A stretch of 64,000 nucleotides of DNA from positions 62,001 through 126,000 of the forward strand of contig NZ_JBFRYC010000008.1 of NCBI RefSeq assembly GCF_040892615.1, written 5' to 3'. Within the stretch, counting starts at the first letter, position 1, and every line of letters begins with the position of its first letter. Shown in pieces: positions 7,417-15,247 of the stretch. The DNA is from Thioclava arctica (GTDB taxonomy: Bacteria; Pseudomonadota; Alphaproteobacteria; Rhodobacterales; Rhodobacteraceae). The notes beneath the pieces are model-generated. The model worked only from the letters and a program-made list of their open reading frames with translations. It was not told the origin of the DNA and searched no databases. Position numbers and translations under genes: made by a program.

Positions 7417-9153
7417 ATGCGGCTGCGCGTCACCCTGCTACTGCTTTGGCTGGCGCTGACTTTGACGGCGTCTTTTTCAGTCTGGCGTATTTCGATGCGT
7501 GAAGGGCTGGCGCGGATCGAGGTGCAAGGCGCATCCGATCTGCGTCTCGCCTCGGATCGGCTTGTAGCGGCGCTGTTGCAATTTCGCGAGGTTGCGGTGC
7601 TGGCCGCCGATCATCCCGATGTGGTGGCGTTGGCGCAAAGCTTTGCCCAAGAGGGGCGCGCGGGGGGCGCGTGGCGCGATGAGGCCGTCAGCCTGACCTT
7701 GCAGCGCTTGGCCGATCACGCGGGGGCGCGCGACATCTGGCTGATCGCGCCCGATGGGGCGGTGCTGGCCGGGCCGCCTGACGCACCCGCGCATGTCGAT
7801 ATCTCGCGGGCGCTGACGCGTGCGGTACAAGGCGCTACCGGCTCGGATCATTTCGTCGACCCCGCCACGGGCCAGCGCCTGTTTACCTTTGCCGCGCCGG
7901 TTTTTGCGCCCGAAGGCGGGGTGATTGCGATTGTGCGGCTGCGCTTGCGCGCGGGCGATGTCGAGGCCGAGGGGCGCGGCAACCCGGTGCCGGTCTGGTT
8001 CACCGATCGTGATGGGGTCAGCTTTCTTACCAACCGCACCGATCTGGTGCTGACCTCGGAGCGGGCCACGCATCCCGATCCGCAATCCTATCCCGCAGGT
8101 GCGATTGCGCCGCGCGCGCCTTGGGTAACGCGCCAGTTGGCGGGGCGCTTGGTGATCTCGGGGCATGGCTCGCTTATAGGGCCGGGGCTGGAAGTCACGC
8201 GCGCGCTGCCGGTGATTGACATGACGGGGCATGCCTTGGCGCTGGCGGATCCGGTTCTGCGCTCGGCGCGGCTGGCGGCGCTATCGACGGCGGCAGGGAT
8301 TTTGGCGCTTGGGGCGGTGCTGCTTGCGCTGTGGGAGCGCAGGCGCGCCCTCGCGCTGGCCAATGCCGCGCTTGAGATGCGCGTCGCCGCGCGCACCGCC
8401 GAATTGAGCGCCGCAAACGAGGAATTGCGGCGCACGCAGGCCGAATTGGTGCAGGCGGGCAAGCTGTCGGCGCTGGGCCAGATGTCGGCGGGCATCAGCC
8501 ACGAGTTGAACCAGCCCTTGATGGCGATCAGTTCTTATGCCGAGAACGCCGAGTTGCTGCTCGAGCGAGGGCGCACGCAAGAGGCGGGCGAAACCTTGGG
8601 GCGCATCGCCGCCATGGCGCATCGGATGGGGCGCATCATCCGCAACCTGCGCGCCTTCGCCCGTCAAGAAAGCGAACCTGCGCGCCGTGTCGGTCTTGCG
8701 GCGGTGGTGGAAAGCGCGTTGGAAATGCTGGATGCCCGCATCAAACAGGGCGAGGTGAGCGTGCAATGGCAGCGCCCCGATTTTCCCGCCATCGTGATGG
8801 GGGGCGAGGTGCGGCTCAGCCAAGTGGTTCTCAATCTGATTTCGAATGCGTTGGATGCGATGGAGGGCGCGCCCCTGCGCCGCCTCAGCATCGCGATCTC
8901 GCGCGCTGAGGATCGCATTCGCTTAACCGTCGCCGATACCGGCCCCGGCATCGCCGATCCGACGCGCATTTTCGACCCGTTTTATTCCACCAAAGAAGTC
9001 GGCAGTGCCGAAGGGCTTGGCCTTGGCTTGTCGATTTCCTACGGTCTGGTGCAAGGGTTTGGCGGCAGTTTGCGCGGCGAAAACGCGGCCACGGGTGGGG
9101 CGGTGTTCAGCGTCGATCTGCGCGAGGCCCCCCAAAGAGAAGGCAGCCTATGA
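7417..9153 (+). CDS. dctB: C4-dicarboxylate-type sensor histidine kinase (DctB-like)
   Basis: A 578-residue membrane sensor kinase: N-terminal membrane segment (about 1-20), a periplasmic double-Cache-like sensor region, a second membrane segment near 285-305 (LSTAAGILALGAVLLALW), a coiled coil, the HisKA box ISHELNQPL with phospho-acceptor His362, and an HATPase domain with LNLISNALDAM, DTGPGI and GLGLGLSISYGLV. This layout is that of DctB, which senses succinate, fumarate or malate and phosphorylates DctD. The gene abuts the GNAT gene and overlaps the regulator gene by four bases (ATGA). A TRAP transporter operon lies 0.8 kb downstream, consistent with a role in its control. Confidence 0.88.
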   Translation: MRLRVTLLLLWLALTLTASFSVWRISMREGLARIEVQGASDLRLASDRLVAALLQFREVAVLAADHPDVVALAQSFAQEGRAGGAWRDEAVSLTLQRLADHAGARDIWLIAPDGAVLAGPPDAPAHVDISRALTRAVQGATGSDHFVDPATGQRLFTFAAPVFAPEGGVIAIVRLRLRAGDVEAEGRGNPVPVWFTDRDGVSFLTNRTDLVLTSERATHPDPQSYPAGAIAPRAPWVTRQLAGRLVISGHGSLIGPGLEVTRALPVIDMTGHALALADPVLRSARLAALSTAAGILALGAVLLALWERRRALALANAALEMRVAARTAELSAANEELRRTQAELVQAGKLSALGQMSAGISHELNQPLMAISSYAENAELLLERGRTQEAGETLGRIAAMAHRMGRIIRNLRAFARQESEPARRVGLAAVVESALEMLDARIKQGEVSVQWQRPDFPAIVMGGEVRLSQVVLNLISNALDAMEGAPLRRLSIAISRAEDRIRLTVADTGPGIADPTRIFDPFYSTKEVGSAEGLGLGLSISYGLVQGFGGSLRGENAATGGAVFSVDLREAPQREGSL

Positions 9154-10379
9154 TCCGCCGGGTGTTGTTTGTCGATGATGATCGCGCGGTGCGCGAGGCG
9201 CTGGGCCAGACGCTGGAACTGGCCGGTCTGCGGCCCACGCTTGCCAGCAGCTATATCGAGGCCAAGGACCATATCGGGCCTGCCTTCGAGGGCGTGGTGG
9301 TGACCGATATTCGCATGCCCGGCAAGGACGGGTTTGCGCTGCTCGATCTGGTGCAAAAGGCCGATCCCGATCTGCCGGTGATCTTGCTGACGGGCGAGGG
9401 TGATGTGCCAATGGCGGTGCGTGCGATGGCGGGCGGGGCCTTTGATTTTCTGGAAAAACCCTGTTCAGGCAAAGACTTGCTGGCCGTTGTTGAGAAGGCG
9501 CTGGAGCTGCGCGCGCGGGTCATGGAGACCCGGTTGTTCAAGCGTGAGGGCAAGCGCGGCGATGCGGCGGCGCGCATCTTGGTGGGTCATTCGCCCGTCG
9601 CCGAAGAGCTGCGTGAAAGTGCGCGCCGCGCCGCACGCTCGGGGGCGGAGGTGCTGATCACCGGCGCTCCCGGCGCGGGCAATTCCAAGATCGCCGAGGT
9701 GATCCATCTGTTGTCCACTCACGCGCGCCGCCCCTTTGTGAAACGCGCCGCCGCCGGGCTGGATGCCAGCGCGCTTGAGGCCGGGTTCGCGCAGGCCGAG
9801 GGCGGCACGCTGTATCTCGATGAGGTGGCCGATCTTCCCCAGCCCGCGCAATTCGCGCTGATCGAGCTGCTGGAAACCCGCCCCGCCACGCGCCTGATTG
9901 CAGGCACCTATCGCGATCTGGGGGCGCAGGCGCGCGCGGGCCGCTTTCACCCCGATCTCTATTGGCGCCTTGAGGCGTTGCGTCTGCGCGTGCCCTCGCT
10001 CTCGCAGCGCCCCGAAGACATTCCCGACTTGTTTCGCCACTATGTCGCGACCGCCTGCGAGCAGGCCAATCTGGCGATCCCCGAAATCCCCCCCGATCTG
10101 AGCGCGGCCCTGATGGCGCGCGACTGGCCGGGCAATTCGCGCGCGCTGATGTCCGAGGCGATGCGCTTTGCGATGGGTTTGGGCGCGCAGACCGCACAGG
10201 CGCAACCGCTGGGCCTAAACGAACGGATGGCGAGTGTCGAGAAATCCCTTCTCGCCGAGGCCTTGGCGCATGCCGGTGGCAACGCCACCGAGGCCGCCGC
10301 CGCCCTCAAACTCCCGCGCAAGACCTTTTACGACAAGCTCGCCCGGCATGGGCTGCGACCCGAGGATTACCGGGGGTAG
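9150..10379 (+). CDS. dctD: NtrC-family response regulator, DctD-like but without GAFTGA and with altered Walker A
   Basis: A 409-residue three-domain regulator: receiver domain with Asp53 (VVTDIRMPG) and Lys103, an AAA+ domain, and a C-terminal Fis-type HTH (GNATEAAAALKLPRKTFYDKL). The AAA+ domain is degenerate. The Walker A position reads GAPGAGNSK (172-180), with Asn where Lys is expected. The segment to Walker B (GGTLYLDEV) is roughly 15-20 residues shorter than in NtrC or DctD and contains no GAFTGA loop. The arginine-finger region FHPDLYWRLEALRLRVPSL is kept. GAFTGA contacts sigma-54, so this protein probably does not act as a classic sigma-54 activator. Rhodobacter capsulatus NtrC, which lacks the motif and works with sigma-70, is a known precedent. 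It overlaps the kinase gene by ATGA. Confidence 0.88.
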   Translation: MIRRVLFVDDDRAVREALGQTLELAGLRPTLASSYIEAKDHIGPAFEGVVVTDIRMPGKDGFALLDLVQKADPDLPVILLTGEGDVPMAVRAMAGGAFDFLEKPCSGKDLLAVVEKALELRARVMETRLFKREGKRGDAAARILVGHSPVAEELRESARRAARSGAEVLITGAPGAGNSKIAEVIHLLSTHARRPFVKRAAAGLDASALEAGFAQAEGGTLYLDEVADLPQPAQFALIELLETRPATRLIAGTYRDLGAQARAGRFHPDLYWRLEALRLRVPSLSQRPEDIPDLFRHYVATACEQANLAIPEIPPDLSAALMARDWPGNSRALMSEAMRFAMGLGAQTAQAQPLGLNERMASVEKSLLAEALAHAGGNATEAAAALKLPRKTFYDKLARHGLRPEDYRG

Positions 10380-10519
10380 GGGGCGCTTTATGTTCAGCTT
10401 GATGATTTGAACGGAGCGGACAGAGGGTGATTAAGGGGTGAGACGCGCTTAGCGTCGGCGCCAAGAAGATCTGTCTTGGCGAATGTTGTTCAGAGAAACT
10501 TTTGGCTCGAGTGCGATGC

Positions 10520-10886
10520 TCAGCGCTGGCAGAAAAAATACCGCCTCCAGAAATACCCAATGTATTCAAAACGCTTTAGCAAAAGGCCACTTCGTCCCTT
10601 TCGTATCAAGCGAGATAGTTCACGCCCGTAGATAAAGACGAGGAGAAGAAGATTAAGGGCAATCTGCAAAAGCAGACATCCACCCCATTCCAGCCACGCC
10701 AGAAAGTCTAGAATTAAAATTGCTTGGATACAGGCCGAAGATCGCGCTCAGCGACACTGGGAAGATGTGGATGACAGAGTTGAGCATGCAAAGTGCAAAC
10801 GTCACAATTAAAATGTGCCTTGTACGCTCTGACGCCAACTGCATTGAAGATTGCATAGCAAGAAATTCCGTTTTCAATATCTGCAA
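10520..10886 (-). pseudogene. Frameshifted remnant of a small membrane protein, AT-rich
   Basis: A minus-strand frame from 10886 encodes a hydrophobic protein (RHILIVTFALCMLNSVIHIF, then SLSAIFGLYPSNF) and then degenerates. From about 10715 the neighbouring frame takes over with LILDFLAWLEWGGCLLLQIA and LLLLVFIYGRELSRLIRKGR, ending QR-stop at 10520. Joining the two at the A/T-rich run near 10712-10722 gives a continuous membrane protein of about 120 residues. The segment is clearly lower in G+C than its neighbours. I do not recognise the family. It may be a broken gene acquired by transfer, or a sequencing indel. Confidence 0.4.
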
Positions 10887-11217
10887 TAATGATGTTTGCG
10901 AAGTGTATTAAAACAAAGGCAGATACCTCTAAACGACATCGACACTGCGACCTGTGATCTTCATCTCATCTCCGCGCGTCCACCGGAGGGCAGTGTGCGA
11001 AGATTCGCGTCCCAAGACATTGATCTGTGCGGAATTTCGCACAAGGCTTGGTGCGGAGTTCGGAGGAGTTGCATCTAAGAGGCTGATTTTTCATCAAATT
11101 ATCCCTGCGTCACATCACCTTCACGAAACTGTTGATCGCGCGCGCCAGTGGCTCTTTGCTGCGCATAAGTGCCGGAGAGGACCGGTGCGCGACAAAAAAC
11201 ACGTCTGGGAGGACATC
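10887..11217. other. Leader region of dctPQM
   Basis: About 330 bases ahead of dctP. The longer reading frame extending upstream from dctP has no ribosome site and no family similarity. I searched for the sigma-54 pattern TGGCAC-N5-TTGC and found only an off-register TGGC...TGC near 11150, which I do not accept. Part of this region presumably binds the DctD-like regulator. Confidence 0.4.
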
Positions 11218-12228
11218 ATGAAGACATTCACCGCCGCCGTTTCGGCGCTCGCTTTGCTGGCTTCGGCTTCGATCGCTTCGGCCGATCCCACGAAATGCGA
11301 TCCGGGCGAAATGGTCATCAAGTTCAGCCATGTCACCAACACCGACAAGCACCCCAAAGGCATCGCGGCGGCGCTGTTTGCCAAGCGGGTGAATGCGGAA
11401 ATGGACGGTAAGGCCTGCGTTGAGGTCTATCCGAACTCGACGCTGTATAACGACGATCAGGTGCTTGAAGCGATGTTGCAGGGCGATGTGCAGATGGCCG
11501 CGCCGAGCCTGTCGAAATTCGAGACCTTCACCAAGAAATACCGCATCTTCGATCTGCCCTTCATGTTCAAAAACATGGCTGCCGTAGACGAGTTCCAGAA
11601 CTCGGAAACCGGGCAGGAGATGAAGAACGCGATGGTCAAGCGCGGCTTGCAAGGGCTTGATTTCTGGCATTCCGGCCTCAAGCAGTTCTCGGCCAACAAG
11701 CCGCTTCTGGTGCCCGGCGATGCCAAGGGTCTGAAGTTCCGCGTGCAGCCCTCTGATGTGCTGATTGCGCAGATGAAGGCGCTCGGGGCCAGCCCGCAGC
11801 CGATGGCGTTCTCGGAAGTCTATGGCGCGCTGCAAACCGGCGTTGTGGATGGTCAGGAAAACACCTGGTCCAACATCTATGGCCAGAAGTTCTACGAAGT
11901 GCAGGACGGCACCACTGAAACCAACCACGGTCTGCTGGATTACATGGTCGTGACCTCGGTCGATTGGTGGGACAGCCTTGACCCGGCGATGCGCGACCAG
12001 CTTGCAACGATTTTGCATGGGGTCACCAAAGAACGCAACGCCGCGATCAACGATGTCGAAGCGCAATCCAAGCAGGCGATCCTCGATGCAGGTGGGGTTA
12101 TTCGCGAATTGACCCCCGAGCAGCGTCAAGAATGGGTTGATGTGATGAAACCGGTCTGGGCCGAGTTCACCGACGATGTCGGTCAGGAAAACATCGACGC
12201 CGCTCAAGCGATCAACGCCAAGCATTGA
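11218..12228 (+). CDS. dctP: TRAP transporter substrate-binding protein DctP
   Basis: A 336-residue periplasmic solute receptor of the DctP family, with a Sec signal peptide ending ASIASA before DPTKCDPGE. Conserved parts include IKFSHVTNTDKHPKG near the N-terminus, GLKFRVQPSDVLIAQMKALG with the Arg that pairs with the ligand carboxylate, and FSEVYGALQTGVVDGQENTW. It captures C4-dicarboxylates for the DctQM permease. ATG 11218 has GGGAGGA upstream; the in-frame upstream extension is not coding. It heads dctPQM and is separated from dctQ by two strong hairpins, which probably stabilise the dctP message relative to the permease genes. Confidence 0.93.
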   Translation: MKTFTAAVSALALLASASIASADPTKCDPGEMVIKFSHVTNTDKHPKGIAAALFAKRVNAEMDGKACVEVYPNSTLYNDDQVLEAMLQGDVQMAAPSLSKFETFTKKYRIFDLPFMFKNMAAVDEFQNSETGQEMKNAMVKRGLQGLDFWHSGLKQFSANKPLLVPGDAKGLKFRVQPSDVLIAQMKALGASPQPMAFSEVYGALQTGVVDGQENTWSNIYGQKFYEVQDGTTETNHGLLDYMVVTSVDWWDSLDPAMRDQLATILHGVTKERNAAINDVEAQSKQAILDAGGVIRELTPEQRQEWVDVMKPVWAEFTDDVGQENIDAAQAINAKH

Positions 12229-12252
12229 TCCAAGTTTATTGATCCAAGTATT

Positions 12253-12319
12253 CCGGGCAAACCCCAACAGATTTGCCCGGATATTCAGGCGCGCGCGACC
12301 CCACACACGCGCGCGCCTG
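12253..12319 (+). repeat. Two tandem intercistronic hairpins between dctP and dctQ
   Basis: CCGGGCAAA (12253-12261) pairs with TTTGCCCGG (12272-12280). A second, 12-bp perfect stem pairs CAGGCGCGCGCG (12286-12297) with CGCGCGCGCCTG (12308-12319). Neither has a T tract. Such structures behind the binding-protein gene usually raise its mRNA level relative to the permease genes. Confidence 0.75.
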
Positions 12320-12353
12320 TCGCCTTTGGGCCCACCAGAACCGGAGTGACCCC

Positions 12354-13034
12354 ATGACCCAGCGCTATGAGCCGCGCTCTCGTTTGTCCTATGTGATCCA
12401 CCATATCGAAGAGGGCGCGATTGCGCTGATCCTTGGGATGATGACGCTGATCACCTTCGTCAACGTGGTGCTGCGCTATGTGTTCAACTCCTCGCTGATC
12501 TGGGGGTTGGAGGTGACGCTGATCTTGTTTGCCTGGCTGGTGTTGCTGGGTATGTCTTATGCGGTCAAGGTCACGGCGCATCTGGGTGTAGATGCGGTGA
12601 TCAATATGCTGCCGCTGCGCCCCCGCAAGGCGATGGCGCTTTTGGCGGCGGCTTTGTGTGTTTTATATGCGGTCCTGTTGCTCAAAGGGGCGTGGGATTA
12701 CTGGGCCCCGTTTGCCGGGCTCAATCAGACCGGTGGGCGCTGGTTCCCGACCGGCTTTATCCAGACCCGTGATCGCGCGTTTTACATGACCGATCAGGTG
12801 CCGTTCCCGCAGTTTTTGTCCTTCCTTGAGGGCTGGGTCAATGACGGCGAAACCTATGACAAACTGCCCCGTTTCCTGCCCTATTTCATTTTGCCCTTCG
12901 GTGTCGCGCTGCTGCTGTTTCGCTTTATCCAAGCGGGTATTGGCATTATGCGCGGCTCCCGCACGGCCTTGATTGTCAGCCATGAGGCCGAGGATCAGAT
13001 CGCCGATGTCGCCCATATGAACAAGGAAGACTGA
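12354..13034 (+). CDS. dctQ: TRAP transporter small permease DctQ
   Basis: A 226-residue four-helix membrane subunit that joins the DctP receptor to DctM. Membrane segments include GAIALILGMMTLITFVNVVL, LEVTLILFAWLVLLGMSYAV, AMALLAAALCVLYAVLLL and a final FILPFGVALLLFRFIQ. Between the third and fourth helices it carries an extra segment of about 60 residues (WDYWAPFAGLNQTGGRWFPT onward), which makes it longer than the usual 160-180 residues. ATG 12354 follows CCGGAGTG. It is the second gene of dctPQM; dctM begins four bases after its stop codon. Confidence 0.9.
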   Translation: MTQRYEPRSRLSYVIHHIEEGAIALILGMMTLITFVNVVLRYVFNSSLIWGLEVTLILFAWLVLLGMSYAVKVTAHLGVDAVINMLPLRPRKAMALLAAALCVLYAVLLLKGAWDYWAPFAGLNQTGGRWFPTGFIQTRDRAFYMTDQVPFPQFLSFLEGWVNDGETYDKLPRFLPYFILPFGVALLLFRFIQAGIGIMRGSRTALIVSHEAEDQIADVAHMNKED

Positions 13035-13038
13035 GCGC

Positions 13039-14427
13039 ATGGATATCCTATTCCTGTTCTTGATGGTGATCGGCTTCATGCTGGTGGGCGTGCCGATTGC
13101 GGTGTCGCTGGGTCTGGCCTCGACGCTGTTTTTGCTAATCTTTTCGGATGCATCGCTCGCCTCGGTGGCGCAGTCGCTATATGATGCGATGGACAATCAC
13201 GCGACGCTGCTGGCGATCCCGTTTTTCATTCTCGCCTCGTCCTTTATGTCGACGGGGGGCGTGGCCAAACGCATCATCCGCTTTGCCATCGCAGTGGTCG
13301 GGCATCTGCCCGGTGGACTTGCGATTGCGGGGGTGTTTGCCTGTATGCTGTTTGCGGCGCTCTCGGGATCGTCCCCCGCGACGGTTGTCGCCATCGGCTC
13401 GATCGTGATCGCCGCGATGCGTCAGGTCGGCTATTCCAAGGATTTCGCCGCTGGCGTGATTTGTAACGCAGGCACGCTGGGCATCCTGATCCCGCCCTCG
13501 ATCGTGATGGTGGTCTATGCCTCGGCCACCGATGTGTCGGTCGGTCGGATGTTCTTGGCCGGGGTCATTCCGGGCCTTCTGGCAGGCACGATGCTGATGG
13601 CCACGATCCTGTTCATCGCGATCCGGCGCAAATTGCCCAAAGGCGAGTGGCAGGGCTGGGGCGAGGTCTGGGCCAGCTTCCGCGACGCCTTCTGGGGGCT
13701 GATGCTGATCGCGATTATTATGGTCGGGCTGTACGGCATCCCAGGCATCACCGGCGGTATCTTTACCCCGACCGAGGCCGCCGCCGTGGCCGCTGTCTAT
13801 GCCTGGATTGTGGCGAATTTCATCTATCGCGACATGGGGCCGCTCGATCAGGGCGACACCAAGATCAGCCTGCTCAAACGCCCGCAGGCCCTGATCGAGG
13901 TGATCTGGCACAAGGGCACGCGCGACACGCTATTTGAGGCGGGCAAGCTGACGATCACGCTGATGTTCATCATCGCCAATGCGCTGATCCTCAAGCATGT
14001 ACTCACCGACGAGCAGATCCCGCAAAAGATCACCGAAGCGTTGCTGGGCGCAGGCTTGGGCAAGATCATGTTCCTCGTGATCGTGAATGTGATCCTGCTG
14101 ATCGGCGGGCAGTTTATGGAACCCTCGGGCCTGATCCTGATCGTCGCTCCGCTGGTCTTCCCGATTGCGATCCAACTGGGAGTCGACCCAATCCATCTGG
14201 GCATCATCATGGTGGTCAATATGGAGATCGGGATGATTACGCCCCCGGTTGGACTCAACCTGTTCGTCACATCTGGCGTGGCGGGGATGCCGATTATGCG
14301 GGTGGTTAAGGCTTCGGCTCCCTTCCTTGCAGTGCTGTTCGTCTTCCTGATCCTGATCACCTATGTGCCGATCATTTCGACCTTCTTGCCAACGATGGCG
14401 ATGGGGCCGGAAACAGTGGTGAAATAA
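13039..14427 (+). CDS. dctM: TRAP transporter large permease DctM
   Basis: A 462-residue polytopic permease of the DctM/ion-transporter superfamily that uses a Na+ gradient to move the DctP-bound solute inwards. Typical stretches are FLLIFSDASLASVAQSLYDA, LSGSSPATVVAIGSI, GTLGILIPPSIVMVVYASAT and near the end GMITPPVGLNLFVTSGVAG. An insertion around residues 265-300 (RDMGPLDQGDTKISLLKRPQ) makes it about 35 residues longer than the DctM of the second TRAP locus. It begins four bases after dctQ and ends the operon. A palindromic GC-rich element follows. Confidence 0.93.
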   Translation: MDILFLFLMVIGFMLVGVPIAVSLGLASTLFLLIFSDASLASVAQSLYDAMDNHATLLAIPFFILASSFMSTGGVAKRIIRFAIAVVGHLPGGLAIAGVFACMLFAALSGSSPATVVAIGSIVIAAMRQVGYSKDFAAGVICNAGTLGILIPPSIVMVVYASATDVSVGRMFLAGVIPGLLAGTMLMATILFIAIRRKLPKGEWQGWGEVWASFRDAFWGLMLIAIIMVGLYGIPGITGGIFTPTEAAAVAAVYAWIVANFIYRDMGPLDQGDTKISLLKRPQALIEVIWHKGTRDTLFEAGKLTITLMFIIANALILKHVLTDEQIPQKITEALLGAGLGKIMFLVIVNVILLIGGQFMEPSGLILIVAPLVFPIAIQLGVDPIHLGIIMVVNMEIGMITPPVGLNLFVTSGVAGMPIMRVVKASAPFLAVLFVFLILITYVPIISTFLPTMAMGPETVVK

Positions 14428-14441
14428 CGCTCAAACCGGGG

Positions 14442-14581
14442 AGGGGGGGGCGCTGCCCCCCGTCCTTCGGACTCCCCCCGGGATATTTGCAGAATTTGGA
14501 ATAACGGACGGGTTTGCTCTTCCTCTTGATCTAAATATCCCGGGGGAGATTGCCGAAGGCAAACGGGGGCAGCGCCCCCTT
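14442..14581. repeat. Inverted pair of a GC-rich palindromic element
   Basis: Two copies of an element of about 46 bp face each other at 14442-14489 and 14532-14581. Read in the same direction, both contain a GGGGGC-GCT-GCCCCC hairpin, a second hairpin with a CCTTCGG core, and a CCCCCGGGATATTT tail. The outer bases of the second stem differ but stay paired (GTCC/GGAC in one, TTGCC/GGCAA in the other). I recall very similar sequences scattered in many Rhodobacteraceae genomes. The element sits behind dctM and may act as a terminator or mRNA-end structure. Confidence 0.8.
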
Positions 14582-14641
14582 GCGTGAGTGGCCAAGCAGG
14601 GTGCGTCTTGTTAGGATGCTCAGGCGGGAAGAGGGGGTTGT

Positions 14642-15247
14642 ATGTCACGCATTTTTACCGGACCTGACGGGGTGAACCGCTGCTTTTGGTGCGAAGGCTG
14701 GGAGCCCTATATCGCCTATCATGACAATGAATGGGGCTATCCTGTCAGCGACGATATCCGCCTATTTGAAAAGCTGTGTCTGGAAGGGTTTCAGGCGGGG
14801 CTGAGTTGGCGCACGATCCTCGCCAAGCGCGAGAATTTCCGCGCCGCTTTCGACGGGTTCGATTTCAACACAGTGGCGCGCTACACCGAGGCGGATGTTC
14901 TGCGTCTGCTCGGGGATGCGGGCATCGTGCGCCATCGTGGCAAGATTGAAGCGGTGATCAACAACGCGGCGCGCGCGCAAGCGGTGGTGACGCGCGAAGG
15001 TTCGCTTGCCAAATGGATCTGGTCTTTCGCGCCCGGTCACCCCGAACATGCGCCCGGTGACGTGCCCGCCAAGACACCCGCCTCGGAGGCTCTGTCAAAA
15101 GCGTTGCGCAAGGATGGTTGGAAATTCGTTGGCCCGACAACCGTTTACGCCTTCATGCAGGCGATGGGGATGGTCAATGATCATATGCCGGGCTGTGGTC
15201 ATCACGCGCGGGCAGAGGCTGCCCGCGCGGAATTCATTCGCCCTTAG
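14642..15247 (+). CDS. tag: DNA-3-methyladenine glycosylase I
   Basis: A 201-residue base-excision repair enzyme that removes 3-methyladenine from alkylated DNA. It has the N-terminal CFWCEGWEPYIAYHDNEWG, with zinc ligands Cys14 and His27 at the family spacing, and a C-terminal MVNDHMPGC supplying the second His/Cys pair. FEKLCLEGFQAGLSWRTIL and RHRGKIEAVINNA are typical of the helix-hairpin-helix glycosylase core. It is a single gene. Its stop codon overlaps the stop of the convergent helicase gene by two bases. Confidence 0.94.
   Translation: MSRIFTGPDGVNRCFWCEGWEPYIAYHDNEWGYPVSDDIRLFEKLCLEGFQAGLSWRTILAKRENFRAAFDGFDFNTVARYTEADVLRLLGDAGIVRHRGKIEAVINNAARAQAVVTREGSLAKWIWSFAPGHPEHAPGDVPAKTPASEALSKALRKDGWKFVGPTTVYAFMQAMGMVNDHMPGCGHHARAEAARAEFIRP

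Noticed and set aside
11140..11165. Possible sigma-54 promoter ahead of dctP
   Set aside because: TGGC and TGC occur but the GG-to-GC spacing is off by one base and the flanking consensus is missing.
10954..11217. N-terminal extension of dctP
   Set aside because: No ribosome site or similarity; the ATG at 11218 has a strong site and begins a normal signal peptide.
12225..12252. Duplicated TTGATCCAAGT at the dctP stop codon
   Set aside because: A single short duplication with no structure; likely slippage rather than a site.
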